Assembly: GCF_037327425.1 (NCBI RefSeq)
Contig: NZ_CP147846.1
Location: forward strand, 434,001-498,000
Length of the DNA: 64,000 bases
Source of the DNA: Rhodococcus sovatensis
Lineage (GTDB): Bacteria > Actinomycetota > Actinomycetes > Mycobacteriales > Mycobacteriaceae
Direction: 5' to 3'
Shown: in pieces, positions 50,774 to 59,615 of the stretch
Layout: the number at the start of each line of letters is the position of its first letter
Position numbering within the stretch: the first letter of the stretch is position 1
Made by a program: the position numbers and the translations under genes
The notes under the pieces: generated by a model
The model's database searches: none
What the model was told of the DNA's origin: nothing
The model's input: the letters and a program-made list of their open reading frames with translations, nothing else

Positions 50774-51684
50774 ATGTTCCGTCATACCGACTACCTGCAA
50801 TTCGATGCCAAGCCGGAGAAGCCGGATCCGGTGTATGCCCACAAGCTTCAAGAGCTTATCGGCGGTGCCTACGGCGAGATGACGGTGACCATGCAATATC
50901 TGTTCCAAGGGTGGAACTGTGTATGGAAGGTAAGTACAAAGACCTGATCATGGACATCGCCACCGAGGAGATCGGGCACGTCGAGATGCTTGCCACGATG
51001 GTCGCGCGTCTGCTCGAGGGCGCACCGGCGACCGAATCGACCAAGAATGCTGCTGCAGACCCAGTCGTTGCGGCGGTCATGGGCGGTATGGATCCGCAGC
51101 AGGCGATCGTCGCCGGTGGGGGTGCGATGCCGCAGGACTCGAACGGGGTGCCATGGAACGGCCGATACATTGTCGCCAGCGGCAACCTCCTCGCCGACTT
51201 CCGAGCCAATGTCGCCGCCGAAGCCCAGGGCCGTCTGCAGACGGCGCGGTTGTACAACATGACTGACGACCCAGGCGTCAAAGCGATGCTGAAGTTCAAT
51301 CTTGCCCGGGACACTCACCATCAAAATCTATGGCTCGCTGCGATCGAAGAGCTGCAAGCGGATGGCCTGGAGGACGTCGTCGCGCCGGACGCGCTGCTCG
51401 ACGAAGAAGCGTCGGAGCACGCCACCGACCTGTGGCACCTCTCCGATGGAGAATTCTCTGCTACAGGCGGTTGGGCAAACCGCCTTGCCCCCGATGGCAA
51501 GCGGCAGATGGGTTTCCTCGCCGATCCACAACCGTTGGGCGGCAAAGCGTCGGCTCCCGCACCGGATCCGAAGCTCTACGCTACCTACGACGGAGCCAAA
51601 GGCGGTCCCGCCTCGGCCGCACTCGGCACCGAGAAGGGGGTCATGGGCAAGATCAAGGACGCCCTGGATCCCGACGAAACCTGA
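50774..51684 (+). pseudogene. Manganese catalase, single frameshift
   Basis: A non-heme dimanganese catalase broken near codon 49. ATG 50774 (AAGGAG 6 bases upstream) starts FRHTDYLQFDAKPEKPDPVY and LIGGAYGEMTVTMQYLFQGW, NC, then goes out of frame near 50920. MEGKYKDLIMDIATEEIGHV follows one base off and stays open to 51684. Metal ligands are Glu in GGAYGEMT, Glu and His in ATEEIGHVEM, Glu in AAEAQGRLQ and His in ARDTHHQNLW, so all five are present across the two frames. Restoring one base gives 303 residues, the usual length. It belongs with the SigF-type stress genes around it; whether the frameshift is real needs resequencing. Confidence 0.85.
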
Positions 51685-51780
51685 AGGCTTTGAACCGAAT
51701 TGAAGTCGGATGGGCAGCTTGGCATCCCATCCGACTGCAACCGGTGTGCGAGCTCTGAACTGAAAGAGAGAGTTTTGGCC

Positions 51781-52113
51781 ATGCCAAAGGACTATGAAAC
51801 AACATATAAAAATTTCAGGGACGCGGTCAACATGACCGCGAACGAGCTCGAAAAATTCCTGAAGTCGGACGATTCGAAGTCGGTCGGTCAGAAGAAGGAC
51901 AGCGACGAATCCGTCGGACATGAGAGTGGCCGAAAGATCGTGCACATTCTCGAGACGAAGAAGGCCGATCTGTCGGAGGAGGATTATTCGCACATGGAAA
52001 AAGTCGTGTCGTACGTTCATCGACACTCCGCCCAACGGTCATCCGGCGACGTTGCCGATACGCCGTGGAGGTACTCGTTGATGAATTGGGGCCACGATCC
52101 GCTGAAGGGCTGA
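51781..52113 (+). CDS. DUF3140 family protein
   Basis: A 110-residue protein with the full DUF3140 pattern: NFRDAVNMTANELEKFLKSD, then SVGHESGRKIVHILETKKAD, LSEEDYSHMEKVVSYVHRH, and a C-terminal WRYSLMNWGHDPLKG. It is cytoplasmic with no membrane segment. DUF3140 genes commonly sit with stress-related genes in actinobacteria, and this one is directly after the manganese catalase, probably on the same transcript. No enzymatic function is known. ATG 51781 is chosen because homology starts there; the ribosome-binding site is only GAAAGAGAG. Confidence 0.88.
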   Translation: MPKDYETTYKNFRDAVNMTANELEKFLKSDDSKSVGQKKDSDESVGHESGRKIVHILETKKADLSEEDYSHMEKVVSYVHRHSAQRSSGDVADTPWRYSLMNWGHDPLKG

Positions 52114-52133
52114 CCGCATCTGGCCCGCATGTT

Positions 52134-54590
52134 TTACGACGTGGTCGAGGAGCCCGTCCTCTCGACGGTCTCCAACCCACCGACTGTGGGGACGACGGTG
52201 CTTGCACTCGGAGCCGAGGCGGTCGTCGTCGGTGCCTTCGATGGACCGCCACCAGCCCGCAACCTTCGCGCCTGTGCCGCTGCATATTTGAACTGCGGTT
52301 GCTTCGATGCGGGGTCCCACTCTGTCCGGGTCAGCTCGTTGGCGGCTCGCTCGTGAGTTTCGGCACTGCTCGCGTCCCAATAGCCGTAGTGGAACGGTAC
52401 GAACAGAACGCCCTCTCGAATACCAGAAATTCGAGCCTGGGCGTGAATGGAACTGCGCGGAGAGGATACTTCGACGACGTCGCCCTCCTCGACACCGAGG
52501 TTCGCTGCGTCCATCTCCGATATCTCCACCCAAACAGTGGGCGCAGCTCTCTGTAGCTGTGGAGCCCGTCCAGTCTTGGTGCGGGTGTGGAAATGATAGA
52601 GGGTCCGTCCGGTGATGAGCGCTAGAGGGAATGCCTCGCTGAGGGTTTCGTTCGGTGGAAAATAGTGAACAGCTTTGACAACGGCGCGAGAATCGGGATT
52701 CAGCGCCCGGTACTCGCTCGGTTCGACAGGGTCACCGGTAACAAGATCCTTGCCGTAGCTCTCGCAATAGTCAGGGTCGCTCCAAAATGACCCGTCGGAG
52801 TACAACCGTTCCGTCCCGTCGGGATTGTCTGTCGAACAGGGCCATTGGATTCCGCCGCGGGTTCGTAGCGAGTCGTAGCTCATGCCGGTGTAGTCGCATG
52901 GACGACCGGCACTGGCTCGCTTCCAACCTTCGAAGGCGGACTCCGCATCATGCCACGGTGGCAGAGCCTGGCCGTCCCTGTCTTCGAAGTTCATCCGCCG
53001 CGCGTAGTCGAGGAAAATATCGAGATCGGGTCGTGCTTCGCCCGGTGGCTCCACTGCCTTGTCGGAAATGTGCACTGTGCGGTCCGCATTGGTGAAAGTA
53101 CCCGTTTTCTCACCCCACGCTGCGGCAGGCAATATCACGTCGGCCATGGATGCCGTTTCGGTGAGAAAAATGTCTTGTACGACGAGGAACAGCCGCTCTT
53201 GCGCCAAGATATTGCGGATACGAGACAGCTCGGGCATGGAGACGGCGGGATTCGTCGCACTGACCCACAGCATGCGGATCGACCCTTGTTCGGCGCTGTC
53301 GAATATCTTCATCGCATGAGTAGGAGGAGAACCCTGTGGCATCTTCTCTACGTCGATGTTCCACAGGCCGGCCAGTTCGGCGATGTGCGCGTCGTTCGCC
53401 CAGTTGCGAAAACCTGCCAGGTCCCCGTCGGCGCCACATTCACGCGTGTTTTGAGCGGACGGCTGCCCGTTCATCTGCAGCACGCCGCATCCTGGTCGCC
53501 CCAGCATGCCGCGCAGGATGTGGATGTTGTTCACCTGCACTGCCGCCGCGGTCGCCTGGTGGGATTGATAGAAACCTTGCAACACAGTCGACAGCAGTTT
53601 CTCGGCCGTCCCGACGAGGTAGGCAGCGCGACGGATGTCGTCGGCGTCGACGCCGCAGATTTCGGCAACGCGTTCGGGGCTGTAGGCCCGCGTATGTGAG
53701 ACAAGGTCGTCGAAGCCGACGCTGTGTCGGTCGATGTAGTCCTGGGCGACCCACCCATTGGAAATGATCTCGTGAAGAATGCCGTTCATTAGCGCGACGT
53801 TCGTACCGGGCATGGGCGCCAGATGGACTGCGGCCTGCCGGGCGACATGGGTTGGCCGCGGGTCGATACACAACAGTTGTGGTGGGTTCTCGCCTGCTAG
53901 GCGGTCAAGGATGCGTGACCACAGAACGGTCTGGGTTTCTGCAACGTTATGACCGTACAGAGCAATGACGTCAGCGTGATCGACATCGCTGTACGAGCCG
54001 GGTTGTCCGTCTGAGGCGAAGGACTCTTTCAGTGCTTGCGCTGCGGTAGCGGTACACAGCCGGGTGTTTCCGTCGACATTGTTGGTGCCTATGGCGCCGT
54101 GGGCAATCACGCCAAGCGTGTAGTACTCCTCGAGAAACAATTGCCCACTGGTGTAAAAGCCGAGTGCGTCCGGTCCGCTATCGGCGAGTAGCTCGCGACT
54201 GCGAGCGACAATGCGGTTCATCGCGGTGTCCCAGTCGGTTTCGACCAGTTCACCGTTCACTCGAATCATTGGCGCGGTCAACCGATCACCGCTGTTGTTG
54301 GCCTGCCAACCGTACAGATCTTTCGGCCCCAGTCGGCCGCGGTTGACACGGTCGTTTGCCCTTCCGCGCACCCCGACGATCACGTCGTCCTTGACGGCGA
54401 TATCGAGGGCGTCACCGTTCGAGTGCAGAACCGACGCCGACTGCACCCATCGGTCGACATCCTGCTCGTCGAGGCCGTCGGCGAGGTATGAGTCGACCCG
54501 AGCCGGCCACGGAGTGCCTGGCCCATAGGGCGTCCGAGTACCCCATGGCTCGGCTATACGGTCGACATGACGTGGTGGCAGTTCGTTCAC
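52134..54590 (-). CDS. Molybdopterin oxidoreductase without N-terminal Fe-S cysteines
   Basis: An 818-residue member of the formate dehydrogenase/nitrate reductase (bis-MGD) family. The N-terminal domain that normally binds a 4Fe-4S cluster is present but has lost the four Cys: SASVLHSNGDALDIAV (about residues 50-65) replaces CxxCxxxC, and NRGRLGPKDLYGW (about 85) replaces CPKG. The Mo-ligand Cys is kept in NTRLCTATAAQALKESFASD (about 178). The MGD-binding domains show YGHNVAETQTVLWSRIL, MLGRPGCGVLQMNGQPSAQN and LALITGRTLYHFHTRTKTGR. The start GTG 54590 overlaps the yihY stop. It must receive or give electrons without this cluster; the substrate is unknown. Confidence 0.9.
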   Translation of the reverse strand: MNELPPRHVDRIAEPWGTRTPYGPGTPWPARVDSYLADGLDEQDVDRWVQSASVLHSNGDALDIAVKDDVIVGVRGRANDRVNRGRLGPKDLYGWQANNSGDRLTAPMIRVNGELVETDWDTAMNRIVARSRELLADSGPDALGFYTSGQLFLEEYYTLGVIAHGAIGTNNVDGNTRLCTATAAQALKESFASDGQPGSYSDVDHADVIALYGHNVAETQTVLWSRILDRLAGENPPQLLCIDPRPTHVARQAAVHLAPMPGTNVALMNGILHEIISNGWVAQDYIDRHSVGFDDLVSHTRAYSPERVAEICGVDADDIRRAAYLVGTAEKLLSTVLQGFYQSHQATAAAVQVNNIHILRGMLGRPGCGVLQMNGQPSAQNTRECGADGDLAGFRNWANDAHIAELAGLWNIDVEKMPQGSPPTHAMKIFDSAEQGSIRMLWVSATNPAVSMPELSRIRNILAQERLFLVVQDIFLTETASMADVILPAAAWGEKTGTFTNADRTVHISDKAVEPPGEARPDLDIFLDYARRMNFEDRDGQALPPWHDAESAFEGWKRASAGRPCDYTGMSYDSLRTRGGIQWPCSTDNPDGTERLYSDGSFWSDPDYCESYGKDLVTGDPVEPSEYRALNPDSRAVVKAVHYFPPNETLSEAFPLALITGRTLYHFHTRTKTGRAPQLQRAAPTVWVEISEMDAANLGVEEGDVVEVSSPRSSIHAQARISGIREGVLFVPFHYGYWDASSAETHERAANELTRTEWDPASKQPQFKYAAAQARRLRAGGGPSKAPTTTASAPSASTVVPTVGGLETVERTGSSTTS

Positions 54591-55654
54591 CGTAACCCCT
54601 GTTGATCGCGCTGTTGATGGCTCTCTCGCAGACGTCGTCCCTCGTCGATGGCGTCGGTGTCTTTCTTCTCGTTCTTGTCCGACACACGAGTATCACGTGG
54701 GGGCAACTGAAGTCGTTCCTCGGCGATGAGGCCCGCTTGGAGTTGACGTCCGCGTTCCAATTCGGAATCGAGTTCCGCGCCGAACAGCAACGCCAGGTTG
54801 GTGATCCACAGCCATAGCAGGAAGACGATGGCGCCTGCCAGAGATCCATAGGTCTTGTTGTAGCTCGAGAAATTCGCAACGTAGAACCCGAACGCGACGG
54901 TCGCGAGAATCCAGACGATGATGCCGACGGCGGCTCCCGCGCTGATCCACTTGAATTTCGGCTGCTGCACGTTGGGTGTCGCGTAGTAAAGAATTGCGAC
55001 GGCAATGACCACGACGGCGAGCACGAGGGGCCACCTGGCAATGTTCCACACCGTCAATGCGGTGTCGCCGAGACCGATGACGTCGCCGATCGCCGACGCG
55101 ACAGGCCCGCTTATCGCCAGCATGACGGCAGCAAGCGCTATCAGGGTCAAGGCGATCAGTGTCACCAGCAGCATTACCGGTCGCAACTTCCAAATCGGAC
55201 GCCCCTCCTCGACCTCGTACATGCGATTCATGGCCCGGCCGAACGCGCCGACGTATCCCGATGCAGACCACAGCGCACCCGCGATACCGATGACCAGTGC
55301 GAATCCGGCGGTGGGTGCCTGAACCAATTGCTCGATCGGGCCACGCAGAGTATCGACGGCGGAGGACGGGCCGAGATCGCCGACGACCTGAAGGACGCCG
55401 TCCACGGTCGCCTGTCCCTGCCCGAAAACTCCGAGCAGAGACATGATGGCAAGGATTGCCGGAAACAACGACAGCACTGCGTAATAAGTCAACGCCGCCG
55501 CGAGGTCGGTGCATTGGTCGCGAGAAAATTCGCGCGCCGTTTTCTTGGCGACGAATATCCACGACGGCTTCGTCAGTTCGGTCGGGGACTCGGGCTTACG
55601 AGGATCGTCCGGGTCGGCATCGACGGGTGCAGGCGAGTCGGAGTTGGCAGTCAC
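54587..55654 (-). CDS. YihY/BrkB-family membrane protein
   Basis: A 355-residue inner-membrane protein of the YihY/UPF0761 family with about six helices. CTDLAAALTYYAVLSLFPAI and LAIMSLLGVFGQG are the characteristic start, then WSASGYVGAFGRAMNRMYEV and YGSLAGAIVFLLWLWITNLA followed by LLFGAELDSE. The last 50 residues are charged and cytoplasmic. The function of the family is unclear. GTG 55654 is 10 bases after the -10 of a SigF-like promoter, so the message is nearly leaderless. Its stop overlaps the molybdopterin enzyme start, making a two-gene stress operon. Confidence 0.92.
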   Translation of the reverse strand: MTANSDSPAPVDADPDDPRKPESPTELTKPSWIFVAKKTAREFSRDQCTDLAAALTYYAVLSLFPAILAIMSLLGVFGQGQATVDGVLQVVGDLGPSSAVDTLRGPIEQLVQAPTAGFALVIGIAGALWSASGYVGAFGRAMNRMYEVEEGRPIWKLRPVMLLVTLIALTLIALAAVMLAISGPVASAIGDVIGLGDTALTVWNIARWPLVLAVVVIAVAILYYATPNVQQPKFKWISAGAAVGIIVWILATVAFGFYVANFSSYNKTYGSLAGAIVFLLWLWITNLALLFGAELDSELERGRQLQAGLIAEERLQLPPRDTRVSDKNEKKDTDAIDEGRRLRESHQQRDQQGLR

Positions 55655-55664
55655 CTGAGTCGCG

Positions 55665-55689
55665 ATACCCCACCTTTACCGCGTAAAAC
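55665..55689 (-). promoter_or_regulatory. SigF-like promoter of the yihY operon
   Basis: On the minus strand GTTT (55689-55686), 15 bases, GGGTAT (55670-55665), immediately before GTG 55654. This is the best match to the SigF consensus in the window. Confidence 0.65.
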
Positions 55690-55850
55690 ACGAATGAGAA
55701 TCGCACTTTCGACCCACGCTGTGTGTCCTATCGAGAACTACGGGCACTCACGTAGCCGGGTGCTCGGCCGATCGCCCAGCGGCTGTTGCGGTACGCCGCC
55801 AACCGAACCGCCCGTAGCCATTCGGGTTGCGGTCGGGCTTCCGCCTATCA

Positions 55851-56522
55851 TCACCGCTTGTCGGCACGAATGACCACCAGTCGTTCTGTTCGTTGGCCCT
55901 TGTTCGCTTTGCAGGTTTCTTCGAGCCACGCCGCTCGCGAGGTCATTACCGGCCCGTACCCAATAGTGTGTTCGAGAACTTCTGCGGCGTCGAAACCGTT
56001 ATCGCACAACATGCGCAGCGTCTTGGCGGGGTCGGCGAATTCGGACTGCACCAACAGCAGCGTTCCGCCGTCATCGAGTAGTACCGGTGCGGTTGCACAC
56101 AGCACGTCCAACACATGCCGTCCCTCCGGGCCTGCGTCCCAGGCCCGCGTCATTCCGAGGCCGGAGGGAAGCGAATCCGATGGGACGTAGGGCGGATTAC
56201 ACAGTACGACGTCGTACGGTCCATGGACGCGGGCTTCGTCGAAGGACCCGGAGCGGACTTGCACTGTTGTACCGGTAGATTCGGCGTTGTCGCGGGCGCA
56301 CGCCACAGCGGCTGGAGCGATGTCGAACGCATCGACACGGCGAGCGCCGAGTTGGGCGGCGTGTATCGCGATGATGCCGGTGCCGGTGCACATGTCCAAT
56401 ATGCGTGCGCCCGGAACCACGCCGGACTCGTCGATCGCACGGCACAGCAGCCACGAATCGTCCTGAGGTCGATACACGTCGATGTCCGCGAACACGGTGG
56501 GATGGAAGTCGATGGTGGTCAT
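55851..56522 (-). CDS. SAM-dependent methyltransferase, HemK/PrmC-like
   Basis: A 223-residue class I methyltransferase. The SAM loop is GARILDMCTGTGIIAIHAAQ (about residue 38), and DVVLCNPPYVPSDS is the NPPY motif used to methylate amide or exocyclic amino groups, as in PrmC and N6-adenine or Gln methyltransferases. ALVVQSEF-type strands are replaced by GTLLLVQSEF. ATG 56522 is chosen because homology begins soon after and AGG lies 7 bases upstream; longer in-frame starts would add about 100 residues of low-quality sequence. The target is unknown. It is divergent from the GT4 gene across a 400-base gap. Confidence 0.85.
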   Translation of the reverse strand: MTTIDFHPTVFADIDVYRPQDDSWLLCRAIDESGVVPGARILDMCTGTGIIAIHAAQLGARRVDAFDIAPAAVACARDNAESTGTTVQVRSGSFDEARVHGPYDVVLCNPPYVPSDSLPSGLGMTRAWDAGPEGRHVLDVLCATAPVLLDDGGTLLLVQSEFADPAKTLRMLCDNGFDAAEVLEHTIGYGPVMTSRAAWLEETCKANKGQRTERLVVIRADKR

Positions 56523-56920
56523 CGTCCGGCCTGATCTCGTATCGGCACAGGCTGCTGGAACGGCGTCGGTGGTCGTCATATGTGGAGATATCCCCGAAGC
56601 AGTTCCACCCAAACCCGTGACTGCCTGGATCGACATTCCGGCCCAGTCGGTGGGGTAGTATCGAAAACACCCTGACAACGTGCCAGCGTCTGGCGTGTCA
56701 GGTTCACTCACCTCGAGTCCGCGGGTGGACCCTATTCGCACCCGCGCCGGTGCATCCTTCGTTGCTGTCTCAATGCCCGGATGCGCGCGCGAAAGCGACG
56801 AATGGAGATGTTCAGCGTGCACTTTCTCATCGCGAGTGTGAGCCGCACCCGAGTCGAGACGACAGATCGGACGAGCGGGCAGGGCGACCGAGAGCTCGGC
56901 CTAGGCATCGGGCCGGGGCT
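56523..56920. other. Gap between methyltransferase and GT4 genes
   Basis: About 400 bases. A plus-strand open frame with ATG 56808 (GGAG just upstream) encodes 38 codons and ends with TGA overlapping the TTG at 56921 (TTGA). That would suit translational coupling to the GT4 gene, but the peptide has no family resemblance. No further gene is supported. Confidence 0.4.
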
Positions 56921-58081
56921 TTGATTCGAGAACGGTTGCGGATAGCGCTGATTGCCTCGAACCGCTTTCCCATAGCGCAACCATTCGCTGGAGGTTTGGA
57001 GGCGCACACATGGCATCTCGCACAGGCATTGGCCGATGCCGGGCACGACACCACGTTGTTCGCGGGCCCGGGGTCCGATCCTGCATTACACAGTGGCCGT
57101 TTGGACGTGGAGTACCTCCAGCTCAGTAGCCGCGCCCGCGCCGATTTCTCGATGCCCTCCGATGGCTTCATGGCCGATCACCATGCGTATCAGAGTTTGA
57201 TGCTGCAGTTGGCGTCCGATCACCGCTACGACGTGATCCACAATCACAGCCTGCACTACCTGCCCATCGCGATGGCGCCGACGCTGTCGACGCCGTTTCT
57301 GACTACGCTGCACACACCGCCCACACCGTGGCTGGAGTCGGCGATCGCAGCCAGCGGAGGGCGCGGAACCAAGTTCGCTGCGGTCAGCGCGCACACCGCA
57401 TCGATGTGGGACGGAATCGTTCCGCAGCAAGTCGAGGTCGTGCCGAACGGTGTAGACATCACGCGCTGGCCGGTCGGGCCGGGAGGGGACTATGTGGTGT
57501 GGTCGGGCCGTCTCACTCCGGAGAAGGGCCCGCATCTGGCCATCGATGCTGCGCAGCGCGCCGGATATCGGCTCGTTCTGGCAGGCCCGATATCGGACCC
57601 TGATTACTTCGCCCGGCTGATCGAGCCGCGGCTCGATGCTGGCACCACCTACGCCGGGCATCTCGAACAGTCCGATCTCGCGGCCCTGGTCGGAGGTGCT
57701 GCGGCGGCATTGACGACGCCTACGTGGGATGAGCCGTACGGACTCGTCGTCGCCGAGGCGTTGGCGTGCGGTACTCCGGTGGTTGCATTCGCTCGCGGTG
57801 GGATACCGGAGATCGTCGATTCCTGCAGCGGCACACTGGTTCCGGCGGACGATGTCGATGCTCTGGCGGCGGCGATACCGCCCACCACGAGACTGGACCG
57901 CCGGGCTGTTCGAGCCCACGCAGTGGAGGCGTGCTCGTCGCAGACCATGCTCGATGCCTACCTGCATCTGTACCGTCGGATGATCGACGGACCCCACCTC
58001 GCGACCGCGGCGCCGTACTGCAGCACCAGCACCAGCACCAGCATCAGTAATGGTAGTCCGGTCGGATCCGAGCGGCAATGA
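56921..58081 (+). CDS. GT4-family glycosyltransferase
   Basis: A 386-residue GT-B enzyme. RIALIASNRFPIAQPFAGGL followed by EAHTWHLAQALADAGHDTTL is the N-terminal motif, DVIHNHSLHYLPIAM and FLTTLHTPPTPWLESAIAAS follow. YVVWSGRLTPEKGPHLAIDA is the donor-domain start, and TPTWDEPYGLVVAEALACGT then PVVAFARGGIPEIVD is the EX7E region. The C-terminus carries a low-complexity CSTSTSTSIS tail coded by an AGCACC-type repeat near 58021. The start is uncertain: TTG 56921 (overlapping the stop of a short upstream frame) and TTG 56936 are both in frame; no clear ribosome-binding site. Donor and acceptor are unknown. Confidence 0.87.
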   Translation: MIRERLRIALIASNRFPIAQPFAGGLEAHTWHLAQALADAGHDTTLFAGPGSDPALHSGRLDVEYLQLSSRARADFSMPSDGFMADHHAYQSLMLQLASDHRYDVIHNHSLHYLPIAMAPTLSTPFLTTLHTPPTPWLESAIAASGGRGTKFAAVSAHTASMWDGIVPQQVEVVPNGVDITRWPVGPGGDYVVWSGRLTPEKGPHLAIDAAQRAGYRLVLAGPISDPDYFARLIEPRLDAGTTYAGHLEQSDLAALVGGAAAALTTPTWDEPYGLVVAEALACGTPVVAFARGGIPEIVDSCSGTLVPADDVDALAAAIPPTTRLDRRAVRAHAVEACSSQTMLDAYLHLYRRMIDGPHLATAAPYCSTSTSTSISNGSPVGSERQ

Positions 58082-58216
58082 GAACCGCGCGGCGGCGGGA
58101 ACGCGCCACGGTGGTGCGGTGGTGGCGGCTCCGGCGGACCCGGCGACCGGTAACCTTCACCGAAAAGGTCCGGTACACGATGCTGCGGGATCACCGCAGG
58201 AGCAATCGGGGTGCAG

Positions 58217-59047
58217 TCACTTCCTGCCAAGGGTGACGGTTTCGCCGCGGGCCACGTACCGGACGCGCTCGGTGAACCCGCGTGCTCGTACCTCATCGTC
58301 GAAATCCGCCAGAGTAGAGGCAAACACGCCGTAGTCGTCGTAGTGGATGGGAATCGATTCGGCTGCATCGATCAGCTTGATGGCCTGCACTCCTTGGGCT
58401 GCGTCCATGGTCACCATTAGCCCCCGTATGGGTGATTGTCCGAACGGTAGTGTGGTTCCGCCGAGATGGAAGATGCCGGTGTCGATGCGTGGGTATCGCG
58501 CCGGGATGGCGGCGAGGTCATCGACGTAGAGCGTGTCGCCCGAGATATAGACCCGTAGCTGGGCAACTGGTTCGTCCCCAGGGTCGTGTTCGAATTCGAT
58601 CATCGAGCCCATCACGGGAGGAACCAGATGAAGGTTCTGTGCCCATGTCGGGCCGTGGCGTCCGGGCATAGCGGTGACCTGCGCGCGGGTATCGCCGCGC
58701 TGGAGAGCTGTCGAATTCCACGTCGAGAGTTGCTCTGCCGCAGCGAATCCGCGGCGCTGAAGGCGACGAGCCGCGTGCGCTGTGGTGATGATCGGTGTCG
58801 CGGGATCGAGATGCGCCTGCGTTCGGCGGTCCCAATGGTCACCATGCATGTGCGAAAGAAGTATCGCGTCGACCCGAGGAAGCTCGTTGATGTCCATCGC
58901 CGGCTCACGCACACGTTTGGAGACCAAGCCGTGTCCGAGGTATGCGTATTGGCCGGCGTGGAGAAAGTTCGGGTCGGTGAGGATGGTGATGTCGCCGAAC
59001 GAGATGAGCGCGGTGGCGTTGCCGATGAAAGTGAACGTGCCGTTCAT
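58217..59047 (-). CDS. MBL-fold metallohydrolase, UlaG-like
   Basis: A 276-residue metallo-beta-lactamase-fold enzyme. FTFIGNATALISFGDITILT then DPNFLHAG matches the UlaG/NAPE-PLD-like start, and DAILLSHMHGDHWD (about residue 85) is the HxHxDH metal motif. TAMPGRHGP, RVYISGDTLYVDD and IPIHYDDYGVF supply the later His and Asp ligands. The substrate is unknown. ATG 59047 overlaps the stop of the next gene upstream (ATGA), so it is the last member of the P450-to-MBL run. Confidence 0.87.
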   Translation of the reverse strand: MNGTFTFIGNATALISFGDITILTDPNFLHAGQYAYLGHGLVSKRVREPAMDINELPRVDAILLSHMHGDHWDRRTQAHLDPATPIITTAHAARRLQRRGFAAAEQLSTWNSTALQRGDTRAQVTAMPGRHGPTWAQNLHLVPPVMGSMIEFEHDPGDEPVAQLRVYISGDTLYVDDLAAIPARYPRIDTGIFHLGGTTLPFGQSPIRGLMVTMDAAQGVQAIKLIDAAESIPIHYDDYGVFASTLADFDDEVRARGFTERVRYVARGETVTLGRK

Positions 59048-59607
59048 CGACGAATCACCGAACGTACGACCGCTGCTGCGGCGGTGGCCGCCGCGATCCA
59101 CGGGCCGGCGACGAGGATGGGGTCGATCCACTGGTGGTTGACGTCGACGCGTTGGCTTCCTTTGCGCGAGAGCAAACCACGGCGGCGTACCTCGCTGGCG
59201 ATCCCTGTCTGGGTGAGAGGGTTGTCGGGCCGGGTGGTGGTGAACGAGCGCAGATGCGCGGTTGCCGCGTCGACCCGGTCGCCGGCGAGCAGTAGCAGCC
59301 AATGGGCAGCGCGCCCTTCGCTGTATCGGTACGCCACTCTGCGTATCGAGCCCGATAGCCCGTGCAGGGGAGCGGATGTGCCGAAGACTGGCGTCATGCG
59401 CGCGTGTTCGATACTCCGTTCGCGTTCTTGCCAACCCGGTTGCTGCTCGGGCAGATGCCAGTGCGCCCCTGTGCTGTCGGGGTCGAAATGCTCACGGGGA
59501 TACGCGGGCCTATCAGCAGGGTCGAGATCGGCGCCCCAGCCAGGAATGGCGGCTCGAAGCTCCTCGCTCGATCGGACGCGGGTGGGTTTGTCGGCCGAAT
59601 ACGGCAT
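59044..59607 (-). CDS. Hypothetical protein
   Basis: A 187-residue protein without a family I can name. PYSADKPTRVRSSEELRAAI and GWGADLDPADRPAYPREHFD then STGAHWHLPEQQPGWQERER form a hydrophilic N-terminal half, RRVAYRYSEGRAAHWLLLLA, GDRVDAATAHLRSFTTTRPD the second, and a hydrophobic segment (WIDPILVAGPWIAAATAAAA) lies near the C-terminus, suggesting a tail anchor. It is 9 bases from the alcohol dehydrogenase and overlaps the MBL gene, so it belongs to the same operon and may share its pathway. Confidence 0.8.
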   Translation of the reverse strand: MPYSADKPTRVRSSEELRAAIPGWGADLDPADRPAYPREHFDPDSTGAHWHLPEQQPGWQERERSIEHARMTPVFGTSAPLHGLSGSIRRVAYRYSEGRAAHWLLLLAGDRVDAATAHLRSFTTTRPDNPLTQTGIASEVRRRGLLSRKGSQRVDVNHQWIDPILVAGPWIAAATAAAAVVRSVIRR

Positions 59608-59615
59608 CGGTGCTC

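Noticed and set aside
56808..56924. 38-codon upstream gene coupled to the GT4 gene
   Set aside because: The overlap and ribosome-binding site are suggestive, but the peptide has no conservation I can recognise; kept only as a note.
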